Below are positions 15,385 through 25,644 of a DNA stretch of 64,000 nucleotides, in pieces. The notes beneath the pieces were generated by a model. That model ran no database searches. It worked only from the letters and a program-made list of their open reading frames with translations, and was not told the origin of the DNA. Origin of the DNA: an uncultured Chitinophaga sp. GTDB lineage: Bacteria; Bacteroidota; Bacteroidia; Chitinophagales; Chitinophagaceae. Position numbers and translations under genes: made by a program. The stretch spans positions 1-64,000 of the forward strand of contig NZ_CABHOU010000021.1 in the NCBI RefSeq assembly GCF_902168175.1. The letters are read 5' to 3'. Numbering within the stretch: position 1 is the stretch's first letter; the number at the start of each line of letters is the position of its first letter.

Positions 15385-18300
15385 TTAAAACCCGATTTCT
15401 ATGCCGGCCAGGAATGTTCTTGGCTGTGGCAGTGCGCCCAGGTCGATACCCCTGCTGAACAGGAAGTCGCCACCCGGCATAGCACCAATTTCAGGATCAA
15501 AACCACTGTAGTTGGTAATGGTAAACAGGTTTTGTGCGGCCACATAAATACGTGCATTACGTAGTATGTTGTTGGTAATAGGTTTAGGCAGTTTATAACC
15601 AATTGTCAGGTTACGTAAACGCATGTAACTGCCATCCTCTATCCACCAGTCGGATGCCCTGAGGTTAGCACTACCAGTTGCATTCTGACCCGCGCGCGGC
15701 ACACTGGCCACATCGCCCGGCTGACGCCAGCGGTCAAGGATGTCGGTAGTAGCATTATGGCCTGTAGATACTATATGGGTATGGAACTTCATACCGTTAA
15801 TCAGGTCTACGCCGGAAACACCTGAAATCACGAAATTGAGGTCAAATCCTTTGTACTCGAGGTTACCATTGATGCCGTACACATATTTCGGGATCGGACT
15901 GCCCAGTACTTCCTGGTCCTTAGCCGATACTACACCATCACCATTAATATCTTTGAAGATGAAATCACCGGGCTTGATACCGGCCTGGTATACCGCTGTT
16001 GCGTTACCAGAAACATCTACCGCTCTTTTGTTAAGTGCATCTATTTCCGCCTGGTCGCGCGCTACATGGTCCAGCCGGTAGCCATAAAACGAGCCTATAG
16101 GGCCACCGTCCGCAGTACGCGTCATTTCCACCAGGTTGTTGAACTTACCGCTGATAATTGGCGCTACGAACTGTCCGCCAAGCGACAATACTTTATTTTC
16201 ATTCACAGAACCATTCGCACTGAGGTTCACTTTCAGGTCGCCGAACTGTTGCTGATAACCGACTGTCAGTTCAAAGCCCTGGTTCTGCGCATTTGCTGCG
16301 TTCATGGTTTTTGTGAGTCCCACACCGCCTGTTAAGCCAATACCAATGCTTGCCGGCAGCGGCACCGATACGAGCAGGCCATCACTCTTACGTTTGTAAT
16401 AATCAAAGCTTACGGTAAAGCGGTTCTGCAAAAAGCCCAGGTCAATGCCGATGTCTGTCTGGTCTGTGGTTTCCCAGCGCAAATCAGGGCTGGCGAGGGT
16501 ATTTACAGTAACGCCTGGTACAAATGCTTCATTGGTACCCAACGAATATACCAGCATACCGGCAGGGTTACCCGCAAATGTAGAAGGCTGCGTCAGGAAG
16601 TTACCAATGTTGTTGTTACCGGTACGTCCCCAGCCGCCGCGCAGTTTACCGTCAGACAAAAAGCTTCCTTTCAGGAAATCCTCGTCCACAAAGCGCCATG
16701 CAGCACCCGCGCCGTAGAAGTTACCATAGCGGTAGGCTTCACCGAAGTTAGATGCACCATCGCGACGGTAGCTCGCATTCACAATGTATTTCTCCTGGAA
16801 CACATAGTTAGCACGGCCGTAGTAAGAGATCACCGCAGCGCGGGCATAACCCTGTGAAGCTCCGGAAACAGAACGTGATGTAGCCACACTGATCGTCTGG
16901 ATGTTATCGTTCGCAATACCAGTACCGATCGCGCTCAGGCCACCGTTTTTACCAGGCCACAGGAAGCTCGTTCCTGCTACACCGGAAATACCATGATTGC
17001 CGAACGTGCGGTTGTAGTTAAGATAGTTTTCAAAGGTATAGTGATAATAGTCGCTGTAAGACAAAGTCGCCTGCCGTGCATAACTCAGGTTGTTACCTGC
17101 AAGGTGCGCATACTGGTACCCGCTGCTACGGCTTGAAAATATTTCAGCCGAGATCTGTGTACGGAACTTCAGATCTTTCAACAGTCCCACTTCTCCATAT
17201 AACTGAGGGAACAACAGTACACCCTGGCTTTTCGAGCGTTTTACGCCCGGGTTCAACAAAGGGTTATCGATGTTGCTGGCATCTGCCACGTTTGATACGT
17301 TGGAATAACCGCCCAGGATATTAGGATCTAAAATAGGTTTGTAAGGCGCATATTGCAACGCATTTACGATAGACCCCATCACACCATCGCCATGGCTGTA
17401 ACGCACGCTAAGCACCTGCCCCAGTTTAAAGCGGCCAAAGGTTTCTTCCACGCCCAAACGCAGGTTCAACCGGCGCGAGGTAGCATCGCGCACAATGGCT
17501 TTCTGCTGTATATAGTTGGCTGAAAAGCTATACGTTACTTTCTCCGAACCACCGCTGATACCGAGGTAATTTTCGGTCACCATGCCCGACCGGAAGATTT
17601 CGTCCTGCCAGTAAGCGCTATCTTGCAATACCGCATCTGTAGCGAATTTAGCAGGCAGCGTAGTATTATTGGTGGCGGCAAAATCTTTCATCAGGTCTAC
17701 ATAATCTTTCGCCTTTAACACCTCCATTGTACGCCAGGCTTTGGCCACACCCCACTGAGAAGTGAAAGTAATGCGCGGCGCCCCGGAGCGGCCTTTTTTC
17801 GTTGTTACGATTACCACCCCGTTAGCCGCAGCGGAACCATAGATCGCTGTGGAAGATGCATCTTTTAAAATGGTGATGTTCTCGATATCCTGCGTGCTGA
17901 GCGTGTTAAACAACCCTTTGCCTGCCTGGATACCATCAATTACATACAAAGGCTCAATGCTTTTAAAAGAGCCTGTACCGCGGATGATAATCTGCGCATC
18001 CGCACCCGGGTTACCGCTGGACTGCACTACCTGTACGCCGGCAGCTTTGCCGATCAGCAGTGCAGAGGGTGTAGGTGCGGTGGTGGCACCGGCTTCTTTT
18101 ACCGATATTACGCTTACGGCGCTGGCTACTTCTTTACGCCTGGTAGCACCGTAACCCATTACCACAACATCTGTCAGTTGTTTTGTGTTAGTGATCAGCT
18201 TTATTTGTAATGGCTGACTAAAGTCGGTTACGACAATTTCTTTTTCTTCGAAATTCACATATGAAATAATAAGGGTAGCCTGCAGCTTTACCTGCTCGAG

Positions 18301-18504
18301 GCGGAAGTTACCCAATTGGTCGGCAAGTGCGCCGGTGTTAGTACCTTTTAGTTTAACAGAGGCCATCGGTAGTGGTTCACCCGCGTCGTTGGTCACCTTA
18401 CCCGTTACGGTACCCGTGGTACCCTGTGCCTGCGAGCGATGGCTCGCGGCAGACACCAGTAACAGAAGCCATAAGAATAATGGCAGTGTGGAATTTTTAA
18501 ACAT
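15385..18504 (-). CDS. SusC/RagA TonB-linked outer-membrane transporter
   Basis: The 1039-residue protein has a signal peptide (to about residue 26), then a carboxypeptidase-regulatory-like domain (GTVTGKVTNDAGEPLPMASV, about residues 30-110). Next come the plug with VVVMGYGATRRKEVASAVS and the SusC signature KDASSTAIYGSAAANGVVIVTTKKG, then a long beta-barrel ending FLAGIEIGF. It imports oligosaccharides with SusD using TonB energy. There is no sigma/anti-sigma (FecI/FecR) pair beside it. It begins 36 bases after a hairpin that follows the giant secreted protein gene, leaving almost no room for a promoter of its own. Expression therefore probably depends on read-through of that hairpin or on a promoter inside the upstream gene. 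Confidence 0.95.
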   Translation of the reverse strand: MFKNSTLPLFLWLLLLVSAASHRSQAQGTTGTVTGKVTNDAGEPLPMASVKLKGTNTGALADQLGNFRLEQVKLQATLIISYVNFEEKEIVVTDFSQPLQIKLITNTKQLTDVVVMGYGATRRKEVASAVSVISVKEAGATTAPTPSALLIGKAAGVQVVQSSGNPGADAQIIIRGTGSFKSIEPLYVIDGIQAGKGLFNTLSTQDIENITILKDASSTAIYGSAAANGVVIVTTKKGRSGAPRITFTSQWGVAKAWRTMEVLKAKDYVDLMKDFAATNNTTLPAKFATDAVLQDSAYWQDEIFRSGMVTENYLGISGGSEKVTYSFSANYIQQKAIVRDATSRRLNLRLGVEETFGRFKLGQVLSVRYSHGDGVMGSIVNALQYAPYKPILDPNILGGYSNVSNVADASNIDNPLLNPGVKRSKSQGVLLFPQLYGEVGLLKDLKFRTQISAEIFSSRSSGYQYAHLAGNNLSYARQATLSYSDYYHYTFENYLNYNRTFGNHGISGVAGTSFLWPGKNGGLSAIGTGIANDNIQTISVATSRSVSGASQGYARAAVISYYGRANYVFQEKYIVNASYRRDGASNFGEAYRYGNFYGAGAAWRFVDEDFLKGSFLSDGKLRGGWGRTGNNNIGNFLTQPSTFAGNPAGMLVYSLGTNEAFVPGVTVNTLASPDLRWETTDQTDIGIDLGFLQNRFTVSFDYYKRKSDGLLVSVPLPASIGIGLTGGVGLTKTMNAANAQNQGFELTVGYQQQFGDLKVNLSANGSVNENKVLSLGGQFVAPIISGKFNNLVEMTRTADGGPIGSFYGYRLDHVARDQAEIDALNKRAVDVSGNATAVYQAGIKPGDFIFKDINGDGVVSAKDQEVLGSPIPKYVYGINGNLEYKGFDLNFVISGVSGVDLINGMKFHTHIVSTGHNATTDILDRWRQPGDVASVPRAGQNATGSANLRASDWWIEDGSYMRLRNLTIGYKLPKPITNNILRNARIYVAAQNLFTITNYSGFDPEIGAMPGGDFLFSRGIDLGALPQPRTFLAGIEIGF

Positions 18505-18533
18505 GATGGTAGAGGAATTTGAGTTGATAAATT

Positions 18534-18566
18534 AAAAAAAGCCGGGAAGGAAGGCCCTTCCCGGCT
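18534..18566 (-). terminator. Intercistronic hairpin between the giant secreted protein gene and susC
   Basis: The stem agccgggaagg / cccttcccggct is followed on the minus strand by seven T. It has all features of an intrinsic terminator, yet susC starts 30 bases after it on the same strand. Partial termination could set a lower level for susCD than for the upstream gene, or the hairpin could protect a processed mRNA end. Confidence 0.75.
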
Positions 18567-18574
18567 ATGAGTTA

Positions 18575-21500
18575 TTAGAGTACCACGACCCTCGTGGTTT
18601 GTCTGAAGTTTTTACCTGAAACGTTTAAGAAATAAATACCGCGTGTCAATCTTCCGCCAGTCTGTAATTCATGCTGAGCATTGCCTTTAGAGGAAGTGAT
18701 CCTGGTACGGTACACCTCACTGCCCTGCACATTGGTAACGGTTACCTGCAGTTGTTCGTCGTTAGAAATGCCGCCAAGTGTAAACCTGATGTTACCAGAA
18801 ACCGGGTTCGGGCTCACTTTCAGCAACACAGGAGATACTGGTTCTGCGTAAAGTTTCACCACGCTCAAACCTTCTGTCTGCAGGTTCTGATTGCTGCCAG
18901 GAGCCTGCAGCACCTGCAATCCGGCTACTGCTGCGTAATCTTTCACTGCAACAAATTGTACTACTACGTTACCTAAGCTATCTGCCACCACAGGTATATC
19001 TCTCACCACCACTTTGTTCAGCTTGTTACCTGCTGCCACATAAAGATCGAGGTTGCTGATCACCGTTGTGTTGTTCACTTTTACGTGGAACACGCGTTTA
19101 CCAGCCTGGTTCCAGTAGCTTTCGACCAGGTGTAACCTGAGTGTGTACGAAGCACTGTCGCCTAAACCGCTAAGTGTGTAAGAGAAGTTAGTACCGTAAC
19201 GGCGTTTGGTATAAATCGCCGCAGGAGCTGCATTTACAGTACCCGATGCATTGATGGAACCTACTGGTACTGCTGCTGCTGCCGAACCACCGGTATAAGC
19301 ATTATCTGCCGCAAAACCGCCAAATGCTGTATCTGCACTGTTGATGCCGATCACTTGTTCGGTTGGCGCTTTGTTACCCAATACTTCTATGCCACAAACC
19401 GATGCATGATCGATTACCGATACGAAGTCGATCAGCAGGTTACCGGAACTGTCGGTTACACCCGTTACATCTCTTACTATCGCTTTGTTTTTACCCGCGG
19501 TTGCATACAGGTCGATATTATTGATTACAGTGGCATTATTGATGTTCACATTAAACACACGTTTGCCTGACTGTGACCAGAATGTTTCCATCAGGTGCAG
19601 CCTTACTGTGTAAGCAGTGTTAGGCGCAAAACCACTGAAGTTGTAGTAGAAGTTGCCGTAACGGCGTTTGCTGTATACAGCCACTGGTGCAACGTAAGTA
19701 ACATTCGTAGTGTTGATGGAACCAGTAGCCACTGCTGCTGTAATAGCACCACCTGTATAAGAATGTTCAGCCGCAAAGTTACCAGCCGCTACATCGCCAC
19801 TGTTCACGGTAATGAGCTGGTGATAAACACCTACGAATGAAGTATCTGCTTTTAAACCGTCGGCTGAAGTAGCAATTACATAAGCTGTGCCCTGTGCAAT
19901 ACCTGTTACCAGGCCTGCGGTATCAACTTTTGCAACCGAGGTATCTGTAGACTTCCAGGTAACACCCGGAAGGGTTACAGCTGCAGGCAACAAAGTAGCG
20001 TTCAGTTTCCTGGTACCGCCAACCGCCAGGATAGTAGTATCCGCATCGATTGCCACAGAGGCTGCTTCCACAACTAAGCAGAAATCATCAATATAAATAT
20101 AACCCGGACCAGCTTTGGACACCCAGATAGCTGCTCTTACAGCATTCGCAGGTATAACTCTTCTGATCGTGAAACGGGTATAGTTAACCGGATTTTGTGC
20201 CGGTGTTGCACCCAAGATCGGTGCCTGTGGATTATCTATTTTATTATTTGCGGAATCGTAATAGTCGATACCTACACCTGCCCAGTAAGGGTTCAGGAGC
20301 TGTGCAGGGTTAACCGGATTAGGGCTGCCTGCCACTTTGGCCCAGAAGCTAAGCGTAACGGGCGCACCGCCTGGAACGTTAACAGTTGGCAGATAGTTAT
20401 GTGCTGCAGCATCTTCGATGATCTTCAGCGCCCTCAGTCCTGAGTGAACTTCTGATGGTACATCTGTAACAATGGAACCATTAGGCTTCGCTTTCCACCA
20501 GTTGAAGAAACCACTTTCGAATCCACCGTTGCTCAGCAGACCGCATGTGTCGCCTTTGATTACAGTCAGCGCTAATGCAGCCGATGCACCAAGACCGTCC
20601 TGGGAAGTAGCCGTAATAGTAGCATTACCTGCCTTCACCGCACTTACAAGACCATTTGCGCTCACTTTAGCGATAGTGGTATCGGAAGATGACCAGGTCA
20701 CTAACAGGTTGCTGGCATTAGCCGGGAGAAGACTGAAATTAACAGTGGTAGTATCATTCTCGCCAATGGTGTAAGCTGTTTTGCTCAACGTTACCTGCGC
20801 CACCGGTACTACGACCGACAGTACAGAAGTGCTGGCCGTTTCACCACCATCCTGAGTAGTAACAGTAATGGTAGCTGTACCTGATGCAATGCCAGACAGC
20901 AAACCACTTTCATTTACTTTTACAATAGTGGTATCTGAAGAAGACCAGATAACTGCTTTATCGCTGGCATTCAACGGGTAAACAGTAGCCTGCAGCTGAC
21001 GGGTATTTCTCACGCCTACAGTATCCTGCTGCTGTTGCAGTCTTACACTGTCTACATGAATGCTGTCAGCCGTAATTGTTATTGAATCTCTTTTACCACT
21101 TTCATTTGTGATAACGGTGATCACTGCTGTACCAACACCTGTACCGGTAATCAAACCAGTAGCAGACACTGTGGCAACAGAAGTATTGGAGGTTGTCCAG
21201 GTAACGCCTTTATTGGTAGCTACCAGTGGCCATACGGTTGGTGTAACCCTTAATGTATCATTCACACCTACAAAGGCCGCATCGTTGTTCAGCGTTACGC
21301 TATCCAGCGGGTTCATAACAGCTTCCACACCGTTCATGAAGGTGTAACCCACAACAGATTTAAGCTTAACCTGGATAACACCTGAGGCGTTAGCCGTGGC
21401 AGCAAACTCGCGGGTTACCGCGCGCTCTTTACCACCTGATGCAGCCATCACGTCAAAGTTTCTCAGTACTGTATCTGCGCCAATTATAATATTGAAACGT

Positions 21501-24460
21501 TTGGCGCCCACCGCTACGTTGCCTAACTCTGCGAAGTGCAGACGTACGGTATAACTACCGCCGGGAACCAGACCGGTAATATTGTACGGTAAAGTTGGAT
21601 CGAGGCCGTTACGTGAGGTTTTATACACTGCTTCCGGGGCCGGATTAACAGCACCGCTCATGTTAATGGTGTTAGTAGTACGTACTACCCATGTCCAGGC
21701 CCAGGTGTTGGGATCTTTACGGAAGATGCCTACCTGCGCAGTATCTCCAAGGTTATAAGCGGTAGAAGTAGTACCCACTTTCACCGGAATAGTACCTATC
21801 ACGCCACCGTCTACAGAAGTAGCAGTAATAGTGGCAGTACCAAGCCCGAGGGCATTGATAAAGCCGCCTGCATTTACTTTCACTTTTGTAGTATCGGAAG
21901 AACTCCAGGTCAGTTTTTTATTTGTAGCATCCAGTGGTAATACTTTCGCAATGATGCTACCGGTGCTACCAAGACCTATATAGAACGCTGTGTCCATCGT
22001 TACTGCGGTAACGTGTACAAATGGCGTTACCGTAATTACGGTAGTATCTTTCAAACTTCCGTCCTGCGTGGTAACGATCACATTTGTTGTGCCCGCGCTT
22101 AACGCATTTACCCAACCATTAGCACTTACAGTGGCTACGGAAGGGTCGGTGGAAGTCCAGCTGATATTGTTGTTATTAGGATATAAAGGACTGAGTGTAG
22201 CTTTCAGCTGCACAGAATCAGTTACTACCAGTGTATCCGCAGCAGGTGTAATAGTAACACCGGTTACAGGACCACCTTCAGGCTGTCCTACTACGATACC
22301 GTTACCGCCAATACCAATAAACACGCGACCGTTGCGATCGGCAGCCATATTCATGGTAATACCGGGAGCGTTGGTGGATATAGTGGTCCAGCTTGCGCCT
22401 TCATCGTCTGAGCGGAATATGCCGTAAGACACGCCGTTGATAGGGGTGGAATTGTTAGTAAGATATAATACGGTAGGGGCTGATGCTGATGTGTCGGCCC
22501 TGCCTACTGCCAGCCATTTAGGGCTTACAACTTGCGAAGGATTAACATGAACGAATGTCCGGCCGGTATCTACAGAGTGGTACAAACCAGAGGAGTGTGA
22601 CCACCAGATATCGCCTGATTTACCGGGCGTAGCTACCAGGGTAGCATAAGAGGCAGAACCACCGTCGTTAGGTAAGCTGGTTGACCTTGGCACGAAAGTA
22701 CGGCCGGTATCCTGGCTCACATACATGGTGCCTTTAGCATAAATATAGAAGATGTTACCACTTACACGGTCGGCCGTTAATGGTATCTGACCTGGGTATA
22801 TCTGGTAAATGTCTCCATTTTTCAGCACATTCTCAGGTACGCCGGCACTAGCTACCCAGCTGGCGCCCAGGTTATTCGACATATACGTTTTGCCGCCCAT
22901 TGGTACCCACACTATGGTACGGCTGGTAGCCGAAACGGCTACACGGCCACGCGCATATATGGAAGGGAACGTTGGAAATTTAGTGTAGTTCAAACCACCA
23001 TTCGTAGAGTAACCACCTATTGGGGGGCCATTCCATCCATCGCTGCCTACACGTGCGATAAAGTTAGGATCAGCGCTCTGGTAATCCACACCGGAGAAAT
23101 TGCAACCCGTGTTAGTCGAAAAGTGGTTAGCCATGCCCGTAGGCGGAGGCGTAGTAAGCGAAGGATGATCGAAACCGCCCACGTCACCGGTGGTAGATAA
23201 CAATATGTTACGGCCCGAAGGAGGGCATGCCATCTGCCCGGTTACTACAACTTCTTCCAGGCCGGCAACGCGTAATTTCCAGGCTACCACTGGCGCCCAG
23301 ATATCCGTTGTTTGCCCAACATCTGTCATACAGGTAAACCATAAATGACCAGCATTGAACGGATCAAAACTCAACATATCAATATCGTGCCCCAGGTTGC
23401 CTGCGCTACCGCCACCGGAATGCGGCGCTTCCGAATTATCACGGGTAATAGACATCACGCTCCAGCTGCCGGCATTACCACCGGTGGAGCTACGATAAGT
23501 AAGGTCGTGGTTCCAGGTGCCGGACGAAGCAGCAATTACCTCATTATCATTATCAGGGTTTACTACTACATATTTAAAACCCCTCGAATTATCAGGGGAT
23601 ACGCCAGACCATGCGCTGCCGTTCCATTTCCAAACACCGTTGTTGGTGGCAGAAGGAGCAGCGGTTACGAACATTTTACCACTTTTCGAAATAGAAGCAC
23701 GGCGAACATCTGCGGGTCCGCCAGTCATGGCCGTAAAAGTTGCCCCACCATCGATGCTTCGGTACATACCTGTGGAAGTTCCCACAAACATGTTCTTGGT
23801 AACACCATTCACGGTGCCCGCGCTAATATCAAATTTAATAAAGCGGCCTACTGCAGCATCAAAAGCAGTAGTGAGTTTAGTCCAGCTACCGGCAACGCCC
23901 GCCGCATCGCTGCGCCAGGTTCCATTAGAGCGGGTAGTTAACCAGATTACATTACTGTTCTGCGGATCTACCACCAGCCTGTCTGTATACAGCTGATCGC
24001 TGTTAGGCTTGATGTCTACCGCCAGTCCGCAATCCGTCCATGACGCACCGCGGTCGGTAGATTTCATCACGGTGCCTTTGTTGTCAATACCGCCACCAGG
24101 CACGGTGCCTTTACCGTTACAAACCGATATGTACAGGGTGTTACCCGTTACATCGTTCGGATCGAAGGCCAGATCGGCACTTACCTGTGAGTTTGCCCAG
24201 TTCCAGTAAGTAGTGGGAATTTTCGCGCCAAGGATCAAATCGTCCCAGCGCTGTGTGGAGTGGTTCCATTTGTAAGAGGTGCCCACATCCGTGGTAATAA
24301 AAAAGAGATTGGGAACTTTGGGGTGAGCCTTAATGCTCGTGACCCTACCCCCGCCGCCTATTCGGACGGCGCTCCAGTTGTAGCCCTGTGCCAATAGGGC
24401 AATAGTAGGCATGCCGGCCAGTATCGCTGGCAACAGCAATCTTAGTAGAAAGTTTTTCAT
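18575..24460 (-). CDS. Giant modular secreted protein: GH74-like propeller, Ig-like, malectin-like and CBM domains, T9SS tail
   Basis: The 1961-residue protein has a signal peptide (1-25) and a GH74-like double beta-propeller at about 27-720. The GH74 opening is visible (WSAVRIGGGGRVTSIKAHP, then TTDVGTSYKW with Asp58 where GH74 enzymes hold a catalytic aspartate), as is GDVGGFDHPSL near 424, resembling the second catalytic region, plus several BNR/sialidase-type Asp-box repeats (STDRGASWTD, SIDGGATF). Two Big2 Ig-like domains follow (about 730-890), a malectin-like domain (900-1040), three more Big2 (1040-1295), a CBM4/9-like sandwich (about 1303-1455), another Big2, and two malectin-like domains (1546-1700, 1703-1850). 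The C-terminal type IX sorting domain (1877-1961) contains KVSPNPVSG. Xyloglucan-type endo-hydrolase activity is inferred from the fold. It is the first gene of the susCD locus. Confidence 0.85.
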   Translation of the reverse strand: MKNFLLRLLLPAILAGMPTIALLAQGYNWSAVRIGGGGRVTSIKAHPKVPNLFFITTDVGTSYKWNHSTQRWDDLILGAKIPTTYWNWANSQVSADLAFDPNDVTGNTLYISVCNGKGTVPGGGIDNKGTVMKSTDRGASWTDCGLAVDIKPNSDQLYTDRLVVDPQNSNVIWLTTRSNGTWRSDAAGVAGSWTKLTTAFDAAVGRFIKFDISAGTVNGVTKNMFVGTSTGMYRSIDGGATFTAMTGGPADVRRASISKSGKMFVTAAPSATNNGVWKWNGSAWSGVSPDNSRGFKYVVVNPDNDNEVIAASSGTWNHDLTYRSSTGGNAGSWSVMSITRDNSEAPHSGGGSAGNLGHDIDMLSFDPFNAGHLWFTCMTDVGQTTDIWAPVVAWKLRVAGLEEVVVTGQMACPPSGRNILLSTTGDVGGFDHPSLTTPPPTGMANHFSTNTGCNFSGVDYQSADPNFIARVGSDGWNGPPIGGYSTNGGLNYTKFPTFPSIYARGRVAVSATSRTIVWVPMGGKTYMSNNLGASWVASAGVPENVLKNGDIYQIYPGQIPLTADRVSGNIFYIYAKGTMYVSQDTGRTFVPRSTSLPNDGGSASYATLVATPGKSGDIWWSHSSGLYHSVDTGRTFVHVNPSQVVSPKWLAVGRADTSASAPTVLYLTNNSTPINGVSYGIFRSDDEGASWTTISTNAPGITMNMAADRNGRVFIGIGGNGIVVGQPEGGPVTGVTITPAADTLVVTDSVQLKATLSPLYPNNNNISWTSTDPSVATVSANGWVNALSAGTTNVIVTTQDGSLKDTTVITVTPFVHVTAVTMDTAFYIGLGSTGSIIAKVLPLDATNKKLTWSSSDTTKVKVNAGGFINALGLGTATITATSVDGGVIGTIPVKVGTTSTAYNLGDTAQVGIFRKDPNTWAWTWVVRTTNTINMSGAVNPAPEAVYKTSRNGLDPTLPYNITGLVPGGSYTVRLHFAELGNVAVGAKRFNIIIGADTVLRNFDVMAASGGKERAVTREFAATANASGVIQVKLKSVVGYTFMNGVEAVMNPLDSVTLNNDAAFVGVNDTLRVTPTVWPLVATNKGVTWTTSNTSVATVSATGLITGTGVGTAVITVITNESGKRDSITITADSIHVDSVRLQQQQDTVGVRNTRQLQATVYPLNASDKAVIWSSSDTTIVKVNESGLLSGIASGTATITVTTQDGGETASTSVLSVVVPVAQVTLSKTAYTIGENDTTTVNFSLLPANASNLLVTWSSSDTTIAKVSANGLVSAVKAGNATITATSQDGLGASAALALTVIKGDTCGLLSNGGFESGFFNWWKAKPNGSIVTDVPSEVHSGLRALKIIEDAAAHNYLPTVNVPGGAPVTLSFWAKVAGSPNPVNPAQLLNPYWAGVGIDYYDSANNKIDNPQAPILGATPAQNPVNYTRFTIRRVIPANAVRAAIWVSKAGPGYIYIDDFCLVVEAASVAIDADTTILAVGGTRKLNATLLPAAVTLPGVTWKSTDTSVAKVDTAGLVTGIAQGTAYVIATSADGLKADTSFVGVYHQLITVNSGDVAAGNFAAEHSYTGGAITAAVATGSINTTNVTYVAPVAVYSKRRYGNFYYNFSGFAPNTAYTVRLHLMETFWSQSGKRVFNVNINNATVINNIDLYATAGKNKAIVRDVTGVTDSSGNLLIDFVSVIDHASVCGIEVLGNKAPTEQVIGINSADTAFGGFAADNAYTGGSAAAAVPVGSINASGTVNAAPAAIYTKRRYGTNFSYTLSGLGDSASYTLRLHLVESYWNQAGKRVFHVKVNNTTVISNLDLYVAAGNKLNKVVVRDIPVVADSLGNVVVQFVAVKDYAAVAGLQVLQAPGSNQNLQTEGLSVVKLYAEPVSPVLLKVSPNPVSGNIRFTLGGISNDEQLQVTVTNVQGSEVYRTRITSSKGNAQHELQTGGRLTRGIYFLNVSGKNFRQTTRVVVL

Positions 24461-25293
24461 GACGTTCGGAATTAATTAAATCATTGAAAAAAAATTACGT
24501 GGATTTTGGTTTTCTACGGCCTGCCAGGTTAAGGGTTACTCACTGTTCAAACAAAACATAACCTGCAGCATCACGGTTCATAATGCATAAAAAGTCCGCA
24601 TGCATTGTAATGCACATGGGCAACTATCAAAACAAAAAAGGGAAACACATTACAGCATTCCGTCTACACGTGGAACGTAAAACGGTCATCAGTAATATCC
24701 GGGGCAGGCCGGAATCGGGCCAGCATCACTCAGTTTAAAAATCTATTGAAAAAATCCGGGTGTATCACTATTCATCTTACAAATGTTCTATTGTCTAAAA
24801 AACTAACGTGGTAATTGTATATACCTGGAATCTGAATCAAAACTATTACTATTTCCAGCAAAGCGATAATACTTTTTTATCTCATCCCGATAAAAATATA
24901 ACGGTATTTTACTTGCTTAACGGGTTGCTTAACGACAAAGTGTTATACCATACTACCTTAAACTTTTCTCAATATTGGTTTTGTTTGACCGTTCTGATTT
25001 TTTGAAATATCCCACTATAGCTGATTTGAGTCATTTTTCTTTTAAATATTCGGCTTTACGGCCGATTTTCGCTCTTCCGCCAAACTCACCGCGGAAAAAC
25101 AGCAGTAGATCGGCTATTCGGGTTAGTGTAACGATATAGTGGTTGTTTTATACCATTCGTATAATACGAAATATACAGTTTTTTTAACCCAAAGTGGTAC
25201 TTTCTTTCATAAATAACACGATAGTCAGGGCTGAACGGTAGGGATATACCTACCGCATAACCTTCGACATCACAAAACAGGGGCCGTTGAAAT
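24461..25293. other. AT-rich non-coding leader region of the glycan locus
   Basis: About 830 bases without a credible gene, visibly more AT-rich than the surroundings from 24480 to 25250. It must contain the promoter of the giant secreted protein gene (minus strand). A cluster of A-rich stretches lies in its first 150 bases, and gcataaaaagtccgcatgc near 24587 has inverted gcat ends. Two short ORFs in it lack signals, motifs or codon bias and were not called. Confidence 0.4.
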
Positions 25294-25325
25294 AACAAAA
25301 AAGCCTGGCAATAATACCAGGCTTT
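25294..25325 (-). terminator. Terminator after the DUF1330 gene
   Basis: The stem aagcctgg / ccaggctt with an 8-base loop is followed on the minus strand by a T run. It starts 9 bases after the DUF1330 stop. Confidence 0.85.
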
Positions 25326-25333
25326 AACACTTA

Positions 25334-25627
25334 TCAATTTACAAACTCCTTCACTAACATCATCGTACAATTCGTTGTAGAATTAAGTCTGATTTGTTTC
25401 ACCGGCTGATAATCCGGGTCGTTATAACAGGCAAGCGCCGCTTCTTCTGAGGGAAATTTTATAATTGCGTTCATCATCCGCACAGTCCCTTCTACTGCAA
25501 TTGCATTTAAATCGGACGATATCACTTCTGCACCGTACTTATTGAGCAATATAAACACAGCTGGTGCATATTTCGCGTACGCTTCCATGTCAACAATGTC
25601 ATAACTATTGATATAATAAACTGCCAT
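25334..25627 (-). CDS. DUF1330 protein
   Basis: The 97-residue protein matches DUF1330, small ferredoxin-like (dimeric alpha/beta barrel) proteins. Visible features are the opening YYINSYDIVDMEAYAKYAPAVFILLNKYGAEVISSD, the strand MNAIIKFPSEEAALACYNDPDYQPVKQIR and the terminal strand CTMMLVKEF. It is cytoplasmic and its function is not established. It is the last gene of a minus-strand group, 17 bases after the DinB-like gene, which follows the AraC regulator by 69 bases; a terminator follows. The group looks like a one-component regulator with two small effector proteins. Confidence 0.9.
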   Translation of the reverse strand: MAVYYINSYDIVDMEAYAKYAPAVFILLNKYGAEVISSDLNAIAVEGTVRMMNAIIKFPSEEAALACYNDPDYQPVKQIRLNSTTNCTMMLVKEFVN

Positions 25628-25644
25628 CTTAAACTATTGATTGG

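Noticed and set aside
25086..25370. 94-codon minus-strand ORF
   Set aside because: It overlaps the DUF1330 gene end and its terminator, and has no recognisable motif.
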